A DNA stretch of 64,000 nucleotides from Cololabis saira (Eukaryota > Chordata > Actinopteri > Beloniformes > Belonidae): positions 13,931,017 to 13,995,016 of the forward strand of contig NC_084587.1 of NCBI RefSeq assembly GCF_033807715.1, in the 5' to 3' direction. The notes under the pieces are model-generated. The model searched no databases, had not been told where the DNA came from, and worked only from the letters and a program-made list of their open reading frames with translations. Numbering within the stretch: position 1 is the first letter of the stretch; every line of letters begins with the position of its first letter. The position numbers and the translations under genes are program-made. Shown piece after piece: positions 11,036 through 23,000 of this stretch.

Positions 11036-11964
11036 TGGTTGTCTTTAGGTTTATATTATTTTATTTCAGTTTTTATTTTCAGTCGTACTCTTGATTAGAT
11101 AGATGAACTGAAAAGTCCTGAGCGGAGCTGTCAGGGAAAGCAGCTGAACAGGCAGTATGGCTCCCCTTAATGGTTATGTCAATGCTGGTCCTCACATCTT
11201 TCACCAAACTCACCCTCACAGAACTATGAGATTTAGGTTTTGCGTCACGAAGCAAATATGTTTTTCACACAATGCTGAAAAAATGCACATATAAACAGCA
11301 CATATCTTACAGAAAAAATCTTACACAAAAGTCTAAACATACAGAAGCAATGAAACACACTCAAACTGCATGTTTCAGAAATGATCTATTTTGGAAAACA
11401 TCTACTAAAATGATGCATAAAATAGGTATAAAAGAGCTCCAACCATTACACTCATTCAGAACAGGATGATAATGACTGAATTATTACAGAAATTGAATAA
11501 AACATGATTATTCTGGCTGTCAAATCTGCACTTTCTGCACGGGGGGCCTCCACGATGGTGGGAGTGCTCTATTACAGAAACCAGCTTGGTGCGGTTCACC
11601 AACCGGCCATCAAGCTGTTTTCCTCCGGATTCCCGTGTTTTATTGAGGTGGACATTAGTCTGCAGAAAGTGCTTCTTCCCATCAATAATTTCTAACTGCT
11701 TAGTGGCTTGAGTCTTCGTTATTCAACAGTGAACTGGAAGGAACGAGGCAGGGATCTATAGATCAATCGCCTGAAGAGGAACCGATGGGCAGCTGATTCA
11801 TGGACTCGTTCCACAGTTTTAATCCACAAAGTGTTGGAGCTGTAGTTGTTTTTTTTTTTTTAAAGGAAAATGTGGATTTATTTTTCAGTGGATTTACAAT
11901 ATTTAGTAAGTATTAAAATACATTGTACTTAAAAATGTTGTTTAAATGTCTGTATATGTGTGGC
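11036..11964. other. Intergenic, no gene seen
   Basis: AT-rich sequence with short random ORFs; nothing recognised. Confidence 0.4.
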
Positions 11965-12073
11965 CTTACAATAGATAATCCTGCCTCTCGCCTGTGATGA
12001 GCAGGATAAACTCCAGCTGAACCCCGTGACCCTGCACAGGATAAAACAGGTATAGAAAATGGATGGATGGATA
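11965..12073 (+). repeat. Retroposon tail ending in (GATG)n
   Basis: Carries the teleost retroposon wording CTCCAGCTGAACCCCGTGAC, CCTGCACAGGATAAA and a GGATGGATGGAT end, which is typical of a 5'-truncated LINE/SINE 3' tail. A relative with the same end is at 13405-13530. Confidence 0.55.
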
Positions 12074-12714
12074 TTATTTAAAGACCTGCATGAAAACTAT
12101 TCTTTTGATATATCTTCCACGTCATGGTAAGACCTGGTAGTTAACTTTTGTCCTCTGTGAGAACATGAATCTCCAAAAGGATCATTGAATAGAATACTAA
12201 TGACAAGGATTTGGGATGATATAGCTCCATTTTCTTCGCTTTCTTTAGGGAGTATTAAGTTAGAATATGAAGATGTTTGTAGTTCAGCAGCATCACAGTA
12301 GAATACTTTAAGCTTTTGTAAATCAAACCAAATTCAAGTCCTGAAATTCTGACGGTTCTGACTGAAAAAGTGTCCACAGCTTAGAATACTGGGATCATTT
12401 TTCTTTACTTTTTTTACTTTGTTAATTTTTAAGGAGATATAAGGTCTTGATGAAAGTTCAGTTGGCACACATTGTAAAGCATTTGCTGCCCACTGGTGGT
12501 ACAAAACCGCCACAGCGGAGCACATGATTTCTTTTAGATTAGTTCTTCACTAATATTAAATAATAAACATTGCTGTTTATTAAATGTGTACCACTTTCAC
12601 AGGATTGAAGAGAAAGGTTATTCCCTAGAATTAATATGTAACATGTTTTGTTCATAATTGTCCTAAAAGCACTCTAAAAATTAATTCACTAGTATCTTTT
12701 GGTCATTTTAAATC

Positions 12715-12922
12715 CCTGATCTTCACTGTTTGTATCTGTTTTAATTGATTTTATTGTTACATTATTTATTAATTATAACTTCATATTTGTTTAATTGACT
12801 GCTCTTTTGTTGTTCTTTTTTTGTCTTTGTTTTTTGTTTTTACTTTTGTATTGTTCGACGTCATTGTAAATGAGGGCTCGCCCTCAATGATTTTCGAGTT
12901 TAAATAAAGATATATATATAAA
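12715..12922 (+). mobile_element. LINE 3' UTR fragment
   Basis: T-rich stretch, then GAGGGCTCGCCCTCAATGA and TTTAAATAAAGATATATATA. This is the usual 3' end of a vertebrate non-LTR element with a terminal AATAAA-like signal. No coding part is present (5'-truncated copy). Confidence 0.5.
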
Positions 12923-13404
12923 TCAGGGTTAGGGTTGCATAACTAAAACAGTCACTTTTAAAAACCCCTTGCATGTGTCTGCACTCTTCTCCAAGGATGA
13001 TGTTAGTTTAGAATCTTTATATTAACCTTCATTTCATTGTTAATCACATTAAATCGCAAATATGATTATTTTGACTTTATTCTCATCAAGAAGTTGAACA
13101 GATGAAATAAAAAAGATATGTTTACCGTCTTATCTTTTAACATTAAGAGCTTGAAAACCCATAACCTTTACAGGTTTAAGGCTTTTTTTGCAGGGATGAT
13201 TTTGACCATCTCAGAAGTCAGAAATGCAAATCAGTCAGAAGGAAGGACAGGAGGGGATTTATCACTACTGATTCTACATTGGCCATAGGAGTGAGTGTGA
13301 GAGTGTGTGGTTGGTTGTGTATATATCTTGAGAGACAAAGTCTACCGAATCATATTCCTCATTTGTTTGCAAAAACGTGGTGAATAAAATTGATTGTGAT
13401 TCTG

Positions 13405-13530
13405 ATGTGGCTCTGTGATGAAGTGGCGACCTGTCACAGGGACAGGGATTTCCCCTTGCTTTCCCCTGAGGAAGCTGCAATCGACTCCTGCAGATCCCTG
13501 TGACCCTGAACAGGATGGATGGATGGATTT
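13405..13530 (+). repeat. Retroposon tail ending in (GATG)n, second copy
   Basis: GCGACCTGTCACAGGG followed by CCCTGTGACCCTGAACAGGA and a GGATGGATGGAT tail. It shares its 3' end with 11965-12073. Confidence 0.55.
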
Positions 13531-14620
13531 TTCACTCACACCAAATGTTTATATAATTTTCCTTTAGGGATTCAAAACGTAGGCTATTGTTGAACTGAAT
13601 TGAGTTGCAAATCAATTTGATCAATTTAACCAATATTTGCTAATCTAATTGAGATCTGCACATAATTACACAAACACAACATCTTATACCATCACACGCT
13701 GATCTGGGAACAAGGAAGTGATGGTGAGAGTCAGGGGCGTCGCCAGGTGTAATCCCTTATGGGTTCTGAGCCCAAAGGGGCCCCCGCGTAGCGGAGGGCC
13801 TAAACTGCGTGCGCGCGCAAAGCGCGCGCACGCGCAAAATTTCTGGGATCTTACGGGTCGGATCGGTTAACTTTGCATGACTTTAAGTCGTTTAGAAACA
13901 GATTGACAGCCACAAGCAACAAAAAAGACCATTCCAGATCAGCAGATGAATGCATAGCACAGGATAATAATAACTGCAGGGTGGTGAATAGTGCAACAGG
14001 GCAAAGCTCTGTGTATTCCCCTATTCAATTTTAGACAATATAAGGAGTAAAAACTGAATGAGAAACGAGAAAGCCAAAGAAAGTGTCATGACAACAATTA
14101 TAATTATTATCCTCCTCATTTTATTGCTGCATTCAGCAAAATACCAATGACCTCCAAGTTCCAACTCACTGCATCATATAGGGCTAAACAAACATCCATC
14201 TCAGACTGGTATTTTATACAAAATGGCAAAATAAATAAATACAATAAATAAGAAAAAACACATGACTGACCAACATAGCAGCATATAAATAAAATTCACA
14301 TTAAACATTCCCAACTCAGTCCCAATACAAAGACATACTCAATAAAATTACAATAAAAGAACTTAAGGTGCCATTACAATGGCTTTTTCTATCTTTTCGT
14401 TTCTGTGCTCCTTTTTGTTTTGTTTTAGCCTCCGCCAGTGTTGGAGCGTGGGTTTCAGCACAGAGGGGGCGGAGCATTCTCAATGGGCCCTTATGATAAT
14501 TATTTTACTATTCAACAACTTAAAGATAACGGACACCTCATCATACCCAGCAAACAACACAAATGCTCACGTTTACTGAGCCAAGCAAGCCTAGGTGCCT
14601 CAGAAAGCCACAAACCAGTT

Positions 14621-14648
14621 CACACACACACACACACACACACACACA
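14621..14648. repeat. (CA)n microsatellite
   Basis: About 14 uninterrupted CA units inside the hAT element. Confidence 0.9.
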
Positions 14649-15130
14649 GCCTGACAGCCGTCAATCTGAGAGCTGTCCTTGGTGCTGGTGTGACGGTGAC
14701 TCACAGGGTCTGAGCCAAAACCATCTTTAATATAACTTAAAACATAAAATGTAAACTACAATTACACAATCTATTCAGATAGAATATAGACACAATTGTC
14801 TATAAGGCCATTAATGAGATCTATAAATAGAAAATAGACACGGCGGTCTAAACACAACAAAACGCATAGCCTATTAAAAATGTATCAACTAGACACAATA
14901 TGCATTCAAATAGACTCGGCGGTCTATTACAGTTGACAACAACACAAGGTACATTAAGGTGGTCAAGGCAATAACAGCATTCTGATCATTATTTATGTGC
15001 TCACCGATTGCTGTCTCTGCGCTTGTTTGCCGCTGCACCAATTCACAGACTCCGAACTCCAGAACATCATCCTCGGCTCGAACAATATATTCCAAGTAAC
15101 GTTGAAAACAATGTAACGGCCGCTACAGCT

Positions 15131-15265
15131 AACACTAGCCTCCTCATCAGCCACCGGCGCCGTTGCAAAATATGAGGTGAGCGCCGGACAGGAAGCAACT
15201 AGCCTCTCCTTTCTCTCTTTTACCTTTCTTTTTAACGATCCAGACTGGTGCTTTTTCTTCTCCAT
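15131..15265 (-). pseudogene. hAT transposase first-exon remnant (zinc-finger type)
   Basis: The minus-strand ATG at 15265-15263 opens MEKKKHQSGSLKRKVKERK, followed by ALTSYF. This is a lysine-rich N-terminal signature seen at the start of the TTF-zinc-finger hAT transposases that fish genomes carry as ZMYM1/THAP12-like loci (family knowledge). The rest of the transposase is missing, so this is a fossil. The exon end is not certain; the frame stays open to about 14993. Confidence 0.5.
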
Positions 15266-15821
15266 TTTTCCTCTTTCAAAGTTCCCTCCAAAATGCCGCA
15301 GTCTCACATACAAGACGAGTTAGTTCAAATATAAAAAACGAAACAAGTTAAGTTCCAGCCAATCAGGTTGGCTCACAGCCCTGATGCGTTCAGGACAGTT
15401 GTAAAGTAAGAATTAACCTACACTGGCCACACAATGCACATTTTATCGTTATTATAACCTACACATTTTACGATTATATATGAACGTATCACACAAAACG
15501 GGGCCCTCTCATTGGGCCCCCCTGAACGTGTGGGCCCTGGGGCGACCGCCCCCTTGCCCCCCCTCTGGCTTCGCTACAGGCCTCAGCTGCAGGCACAGAG
15601 AGCACGCAATGCCAAAATAAAAGCCTCGAGCGAGTCGAGCCTCGTCGTGAGGGGAGGCGGCGGCCCCTTAGGGCAGAGGGGGGGCCCTCTACTTTGAAAT
15701 GTTGTTGACATTGGGTTTTTATAACCCGGAAACCCGCGCCAGCGTCGCTAGTGGTGAGAGTATCTGAAGGTGATTTTATTGCCCAGTTTTGTAATATATT
15801 TTTACAGCTACGACATTAAGG

Positions 15822-16660
15822 CAAGGCAAGTTTATTTGTATAGCACAATTCAACACGAGGTAATTCAAAGTGCTTTACATCAACATTAAAAGCTGCAAGA
15901 CACAATTAAACAGTAAATAACAAATAAAATGATAAGAAAAGGTAAAATAATAAAAAGCACAAGTTGTTAAAAAGGAAAGGCAGTAGAGTACAGCAGGTAG
16001 GTATTTAATGTAAGAGTACGCTTCAGTAGACAGTAATGTTTTTAGGCCTGATTTAAAAGACAGTTGGAAAAGACCTCAGGTCTACAGGAAGTTTGTTCCA
16101 CCGGTGAGGAGCAGAATAACTGAACTGCCTCACCTTGCTTGGTTCTGGTTCTTGGGAACCACAACAAACCAGATCCAGATGAACCTCAGGGGTCTGGGAG
16201 CTTCATAGGAACTAACAGATCCAGCATGTGTTTTGGTCCAAGACCATTCAGGTCTTTGTAAACCAGCAGTAAGATTTTAAACTCTATTATTTGACTCACT
16301 GGAAACCAGTGTAGTGATTTCATGACCGGTGTAATATGGTCCAGTTTCCTGGTGTTTGTAAGGACTCTGACAGCAGCGTTCTGGATCAGCTGCAGCCGTC
16401 TGATAGATTTCTTGTTAAGGCCTGTAAAGATGCCATTGCAATAATCCAACCTACTAAAAATGAATGCATGAATAAGTTTTTCCATGTCTTGTTTAGACAG
16501 AATCCTCTTAATTCTAGCAATGTTTTTCTGGTGTTAGTAGGCAGATTTAGTGATAAACTTGTTAAACTGTTGAAGTTCATGTCTGAGTAAATAATTACAC
16601 CAAGATTTCTGGCTTGATTTGTAGCCGTCAATGACATGGAGCCAACCTGACATTAGCCAC
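15822..16660 (-). mobile_element. L2-type LINE, 3' part, minus strand
   Basis: The minus strand encodes the C-terminal RT region: SRLDYCNGIFTGL, RLQLIQNAAVRVLT, HITPVMKSLHWFPV and FKILLLVYKDLNGLGP. These are standard motifs of L2/CR1 LINEs. The 3' UTR follows, ending at the GCAAGGCAAGTTTATTTG sequence (as read on +). The copy is 5'-truncated. Confidence 0.85.
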
Positions 16661-17268
16661 TTATATATTCTGTTTACAATGTCTACGGTCTCTTAAATAT
16701 GGTAGCATTTTTTGTTCTAAGGATTCTGAAATTATGAAAAGCAATTATTCCACATGTAATTTTGAGTCAAGATGTTTTCAGATTCCAGCCAGTTTTAGTT
16801 TGAAAAAAAAAAGAAGAAAAAAGATTAAGCTTGCTGCTGCTGATGACAAAATTTCCACATCAGTTTGTATATTTTTATGGGTAATACCATGCGACTAAAT
16901 AGCATGCCACAATGTGCAGCCGGCTGTACTTTCCATAAACCGACATCAAATTTCTTAGGCATCAAAGAAATCTTCTTTTCTCTTATTCTTCTCCTTTAAA
17001 TTTTGCATCTTTTGGAAATGGTATCACCCCGGGGCCTTGCAATGAAGCATGATGATGCAAAAGGAAGTCATAGTGGTCTCCTGTTTCTGTGTGGTAAAGT
17101 TTCAGCCCCAACTCTCAGCCCTTTGTTTCCAGGAATTATTGTGGGCAGCCGGACGGCTACAGCACAGAAATGGAGCTAGGCCCAAACGGCAACCCACTTT
17201 CTTCTAAATAATACACTTCATATTCATTAAGTAGGCTGGCTCCACAGATGAAAATCAACAAGAAAAGG
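16661..17268. other. Intergenic gap before slc44a1 3' end
   Basis: No gene or repeat recognised. It separates the L2 copy from the slc44a1 poly(A) signal. Confidence 0.4.
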
Positions 17269-17725
17269 TTTATTAAATCTTAGTTGTTATTTAAGTGGAA
17301 ACACAATAACAGTGTTTTATTCAGATACAAAATACAATTTCATATAAAAATGTTGAACAAGAGGCACAATTTAAATAAACGGTTAGTGTTTTAAAGTACA
17401 CAGTGACCTGTTCAAATCTTAACATGTAAAAAAATAAACAAACAAACATGTTAAATTGCATGTACTAAAGAAGAGGCAAATCTCAGGTAGAAGGGGAAAC
17501 AAAGACAAAACAAACAGGCAAATCTATCCTAATAATCACAAAACCAACATCGTATTCGTTCACCAAAAAAAACATGCATCTTAAAATCTAAAAACAAAAG
17601 TACCCGTATGCTCATACAGTTCAAATATTCTGGAAAGAGCATCGTAATCTTACAAATATTCCTTTTTTTAAAAGCCTAAAAGAAGAGGATGAAGGTTTGA
17701 GTTACTTGGAGTGTGTTAGCCTGTC
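17269..17725 (-). other. slc44a1: slc44a1 3' UTR with poly(A) signals
   Basis: On the minus strand, sequence after the TGA at 17728-17726 is non-coding. AATAAA occurs near 17316-17321 and at 17269-17274, either of which could end the mRNA. Confidence 0.55.
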
Positions 17726-17749
17726 TCAAGCTAAAGTCCCTCCACCTCC
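17726..17749 (-). CDS. slc44a1: slc44a1 exon 16 (terminal): GGGGTLA-stop
   Basis: The acceptor CTTGCAG ends at 17750; eight codons run to the TGA. It matches in position the short serine/alanine-rich terminal exon of mammalian CTL1 (ending ...ASSA). Because it is so short, its use is inferred; reading through the exon-15 donor gives an alternative end. Confidence 0.7.
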   Translation of the reverse strand, partial: GGGGTLA

Positions 17750-19583
17750 CTGCAAGATATAAAAAAGAAAGACATTATAAAACAAGATAAACATTAGAAG
17801 ATGAAAGAAAATAAATCCTCCCATCAATCCTGTTATCATGACTCTGAAATCGTAACTATGGCAACAACTGGTCCACATATAAGACAACTTTATATTCTTT
17901 CAAGACACATCTGAATGGCAAGAGAAAAAAAAACAAAAATGATATCAGCACTAAATCTTGTTTTGTGTTAATAAGGAAGTTAAAACTTGCTTGCACCACC
18001 AGTTATTGTAGAAGTGGTCTAGGTGTTTAAAAGTCTAGACCTTAAATGTAGGACAACCACATCTTTTTTTTATGTTCAAAAGGTGGGAAAATATTATATT
18101 ATATTCGGGTCAATAAAGAATTTATTTGCTTTTGCGACTGGGAGGAGACGTTTTGAAGCATTTTCAACAAAACTGCCAGACAGGTAAGAAATGTTCAACT
18201 CACCATGGGCGTCATTTCTTTTCCATCTCCCCCTTGTGGCTTGTATCGACCCGCTTTCTTGCTATTCTCCACAAATTCCTGGGAAGGGGCACAATATTAT
18301 CGATTATTGTTTTACATGTCACACTTGAGTTATGTAAATATATTTTATTCTTGAAAATAGTTGTAAAGATGAAAGAAAATCAGGGTATAATGATCCCCAA
18401 TCTCACCATTAAGGCCTTGTCCATGTAGTACTCGTGCCCAGGACTGCCATCGTTATACTTGGTGTCCACGGCGAAGCAGAGGAAAAGGACGTCCACCACA
18501 TTCTCAAACACGGACAGGAAGCAGTGGGCCACGAGGAACGCAAACAAACAGACGATGAAAAGAGGCAGCACCCACACGGTGTAGTCCTGCTGGTAGTTCA
18601 GAGCCAGAACGCCGGCAAACGCCGTAACGGAGACGATTATGACCTGGAAATAAACACAGGAGGCGAATAGAAAGAAGCTGCATTAAGTTGCAACATAGAG
18701 ATGGCCACTAGGGGGCAGTATATGCAACGATGTGAACAGAAGGTGGATTGTGACACCACCGTTTACATTCTAAACTTTCTAAATTTCCGCATTATTTCAT
18801 TATTTAAATTTGGTAACAAACAAATTTAAACTTGAGGGTCAGTTTTGGACGTTTTTTTTGTTGTTTTTTTTATTTATTACAACAGTTTATGCACTATTTA
18901 CTGAATCTACGTCATACCTTTCCCAAGAAGAGGACAAAATCGCCCACGGTGTTGATGGCTGCCACCCGGAGAGCATTCTCCACCAGGATAACGAAAGCGT
19001 CACGGGCTGACGTGCAGAAACTGGTGCTGTTTATGGCTGTTGCAGCATAAGCATTCTGAAATAAAGTGACATGGTTTTTAATTTTTTTTTTTCAAATGAA
19101 CATGTGTTGAATCTTGAAAGATTGTGTTGAAGCCACTCAAGTGCGATTACTCACTTGATTTAAATATGCTAAACACTTCTCCAGACACCACAAACAGCAG
19201 ACGCAGGCTTTCAGCATGCAACGGGCGCATGCGTTTTCCTGTAAATAAAAAAAAAAATGAAGAGTTTAACAGAATATTGAACAAACAGCAACAAGACCAA
19301 TGCACAAATGAGTATTCATAATGTCATGGCTCACTTTTCCCTTGAGCTTGCTGTGGATGTAAGTTAGGATGAGGCGAGGGATCTTAACAAGCGTGATGAT
19401 GAAGGAGCCCTTGGCGATGGTGCCCAGATGGTAACGAACGGTACGTATCATTGCAGAAATGACAGGAGTCGCTGGCAGCTGGGACTTGTTCCTTAAGTCG
19501 GTGACAGAAGTGACAGAAGGAGAAAAGACGACAATCAGTCACAAATACAAACCTGGAATGGAGACATATATATAATATATATA

Positions 19584-19644
<61 letters not shown>

Positions 19645-19961
19645 CACACACAGGACTGTCTCAGAAAATTTGAATATTGTGATAAAGTTCTTTATTTTCT
19701 GTAATGCAATTAAAAAAAACAAAAATGTCATACATTCTGGATTCATTACAAATCAACTGAAATATTGCAAGCCTTTTATTATTTTAATATTGCTGATTAT
19801 AGCTTACAGTTTAAGATTAAGATTCCCAGAATATTCAAATTTTTTTAGATAGAATATTTGAGTTTTCTTAAGCTGTAAGCCATGATCAGCAATATTAAAA
19901 TAAAAGGCTTGCAATATTTCAGTTGATTTGAATATATTCAAATTTTCTGAGACAGTATATA

Positions 19962-20002
<41 letters not shown>

Positions 20003-23000
20003 TAGTTTGACTTTTGGATCTTGGTATACGAACCTAAAAGATTATCGCTCTTTTTTTTTTTTTAATTTTTAAATTATATGTGAATATAATATTATTCTAT
20101 CTTAAAAAAATGGTACAGGTACAGCCCATTTCCTCTAGCGATTGCATTAAATTAGTGGAGCACACAATAAAAACAGGTGGCTCGGCAACGCATCAAAGTG
20201 TGATCATGGAATAATCCGAGTGACGGGAGTGTCACTGGTGAGAGTGGGGCTCCATCCACACCGAGCTTCTCTCCATTTTGCTCCAACCCTGTTATAACCT
20301 CCCAAAGTAAAACGGGGTCGTACGTACAAGAGGAGAGAAATATCAGTGAAAGTGGTCCGACACTTAAAAATGGTGTGAGGTATGAGGTGATATTGGGCTA
20401 AAAGGGGTTTGTGTGGTTCTCTCCCTACAGTGCATTTAATATCAGTGAACAATTCATGGAACATGAAGGAATTTCAGTGTATAAAGAGCAACGTGCAGAT
20501 GCTGAACGGCCATGATCTCTGATCCCTCGGATGACCCTGCATCAGTAACCATCATGCATCAATTACTGTACTGATATAACCACATGGGCAAGTCCTTTTT
20601 CAAGGACAGCGTCTGTGCAATAAAGAAGCCTCATGTTAACCCAGAGGTGGCTTCAACACCTCTGGGCTCAAAAGCATCTGAGATGGATCATCACACTGGA
20701 AATGTAAACATGACCATTCAGACAGGCCTTTAAATTAACGTTAGCTAACAGTCACAGACTCTTTTGTGCTAAACAGGATATTAGAACATCTAACGTTGTC
20801 TTCATTCTGAAGATGACTGGCTGATCCTGTCATCCCTCAACGACTCTTCTGTCGGTGTACAGGACGATGCTGACGGTGAGACTGGGTCCATCAGCACCGT
20901 GTGGATAACTCTGTGCCCGCCATACAAATCAAATCAAACTTTATTTGTAAAGCACCTTTCATACAAAAAATGTAACACAAAGTGCTTTTCATAAAACATA
21001 AACATAAAATGTATTAAAGCCCCCCCCCCCCCCCCCCAGCACACACACAGACAGACAGACACACGGTGCAGACATGGCTAGGCACAGAGGATCCAGGTGA
21101 GGAAACGGTAACGGGGAGCCGTCCAGGCCAGGAGGTTTCATAGCCCGCAGCTACAAGGGGGGGGGGCCCACAGAGACCATCCCGGCCCGGACGGATAGAG
21201 GAGTCCACACCACAGCGGTGAAGCCGTGGTGCAGAGCTCTACAACCATCCAGGCCAGGACGACCCCCAGGACGACCCCCTGCAGGCCAGAGTCACTCCCA
21301 GCATGGAGGCTCCCCATGAGGAAACACTGGAGATAAAAGCTACAAGAAAGCAGGATAAAATACACTAAAGGAGTTTAAAAGAGTATAACATAACGTAAAA
21401 TCCTAAAAGTATGTCTAAAAAGCAAGACTTTAAAAACTAAAGGAATAAGACAGTAAAATGTATAAAATAGACCATAAATAACGACTAAAATATTTAGATA
21501 AAACATTAAGATAAAACAATGAAAATAAATTATGATAAAAAAATGATAAACTAAATATAAAACAGAGCAGTAAGATCCAATAAAAATAAGGGTGAGCATA
21601 AAAAATGTAAAAGAGTTAAATGAGTCAGTTAAAAGCCTGATTAAAGAGATGGGTCTTGAGCCTCTTTTTCAAAAACATCAACAGTCTCTGCGGCCCTGAG
21701 GTTCTCCGGGAGGCTGTTCCACAATCGGGGACCATAAAAACTGAATGCCGCCTCCCCGTGTGTCCTGGTTCTAACTTCTGGTATGGTTAAAAGGCACCGG
21801 AGGACCTCAGGGTCCGTGAGGGTCGATAGGGTAAAAGTAGTGCAGACAAATAAGAAGGCCCAAGACCATTAAGACACTTAAAAACTAGTAAAATAACCTT
21901 AAAATCAATGCAAGTCAGGAGGTTCCCCAACCAGAAGCCCTGGATAAACAGTCGGCTATGCTGAAAGCTCGCGCCACTGCAGTCATATTTGGCAATGAAA
22001 CCGAGTACAAAGCTGCGAAGTACGGACTGAGAAAGGCAGTGCAGAGAGAAGCTTATAGGGAAGATATCTTATATAAGCTTCTATTCCACTGCTGACTGCG
22101 GGCGCATGTGGCAGGGCTTGCAGCACGTCACGGACTACAGGAGCAGCTCTTTGGCTAAAAAAGCCTTGTTTAATGTATATCAGATCAAATGGTCACACGA
22201 CATATTGTATAAAATTAAGAATATTTAGTATGATAAAAAGTTGTTATAGCTGTGAAAAGTATGTTTGTGATTCGTTATCTAAAAGACAACGATCACTATG
22301 TGCCCAAATCCGTGCTGGAATCTTGCCTCTGCACCTTGAGACAGGATGTTATCGGGGGTCCCAGAAGAAGAGCGGATTTGTCCTTACTGTGATATTAATG
22401 ATATTGAAAATGAGTTCCATTTTGTATTTTATTGTCCTCTGTATCATGAGTTGCGTCAGAAATTATTTGATAAGTGTAAGAATTTGGATTTGATGTGGGT
22501 AAGCGATGCTGAGAGACTCAGCAGAGAGACTGAGAGACTGATTATAAAGTATTTGCACTTGCTGACTATTTAGAGAAAGCGTGGGATAAAGGAAGAAAAG
22601 TAACGTATATGTGAAAATATCCATTCTGGTTTTTGTTGGGGAGAAAGAAATATTAAGTATTTTTATTTTATTTATTTATTTATTTATTCTTTTTATTTTA
22701 TTTATTTATTTTGTTTTTCTGGTGTACATTGTGTAGCTCCCAATTAAGTGAGTGTGATATTGTATATTGATGATTTTCTGTTTCTGGTGTCTTATAATCC
22801 TTTAAGGGATGGGTCTTTGGACATGACACAAAAATAAAACTCATTAATTCATACACACAGAGGAGCCTCACAGACGCCTGGATCACTACATCCCACACCT
22901 CATGAAGTTTTGAGAGAGTGATGCTGACCCACATTCAGAGCAGCGTACCAGACACACTGGACCCCCTGTATACGCCTACCACCCCAACAGGTCCATGCCA

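Larger units (their letters stand above)
13732..15753. mobile_element. hAT transposon (2022 bp) with 8-bp TSD
   Basis: An 8-bp duplication GTGAGAGT stands at 13724-13731 and 15754-15761. The left end is CAGGGGCGTCGCC; the right end, reverse-complemented, is CACTAGCGACGC, so the termini pair in the CAxxxGCGxCGC pattern of hAT elements, with decay on the right. GC-rich subterminal blocks (GGGGCCC, GCGCGC) lie on both sides. Inside, on the minus strand, is a fragment resembling a transposase first exon (15131-15265). A (CA)n tract sits at 14621-14648. Confidence 0.8.
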
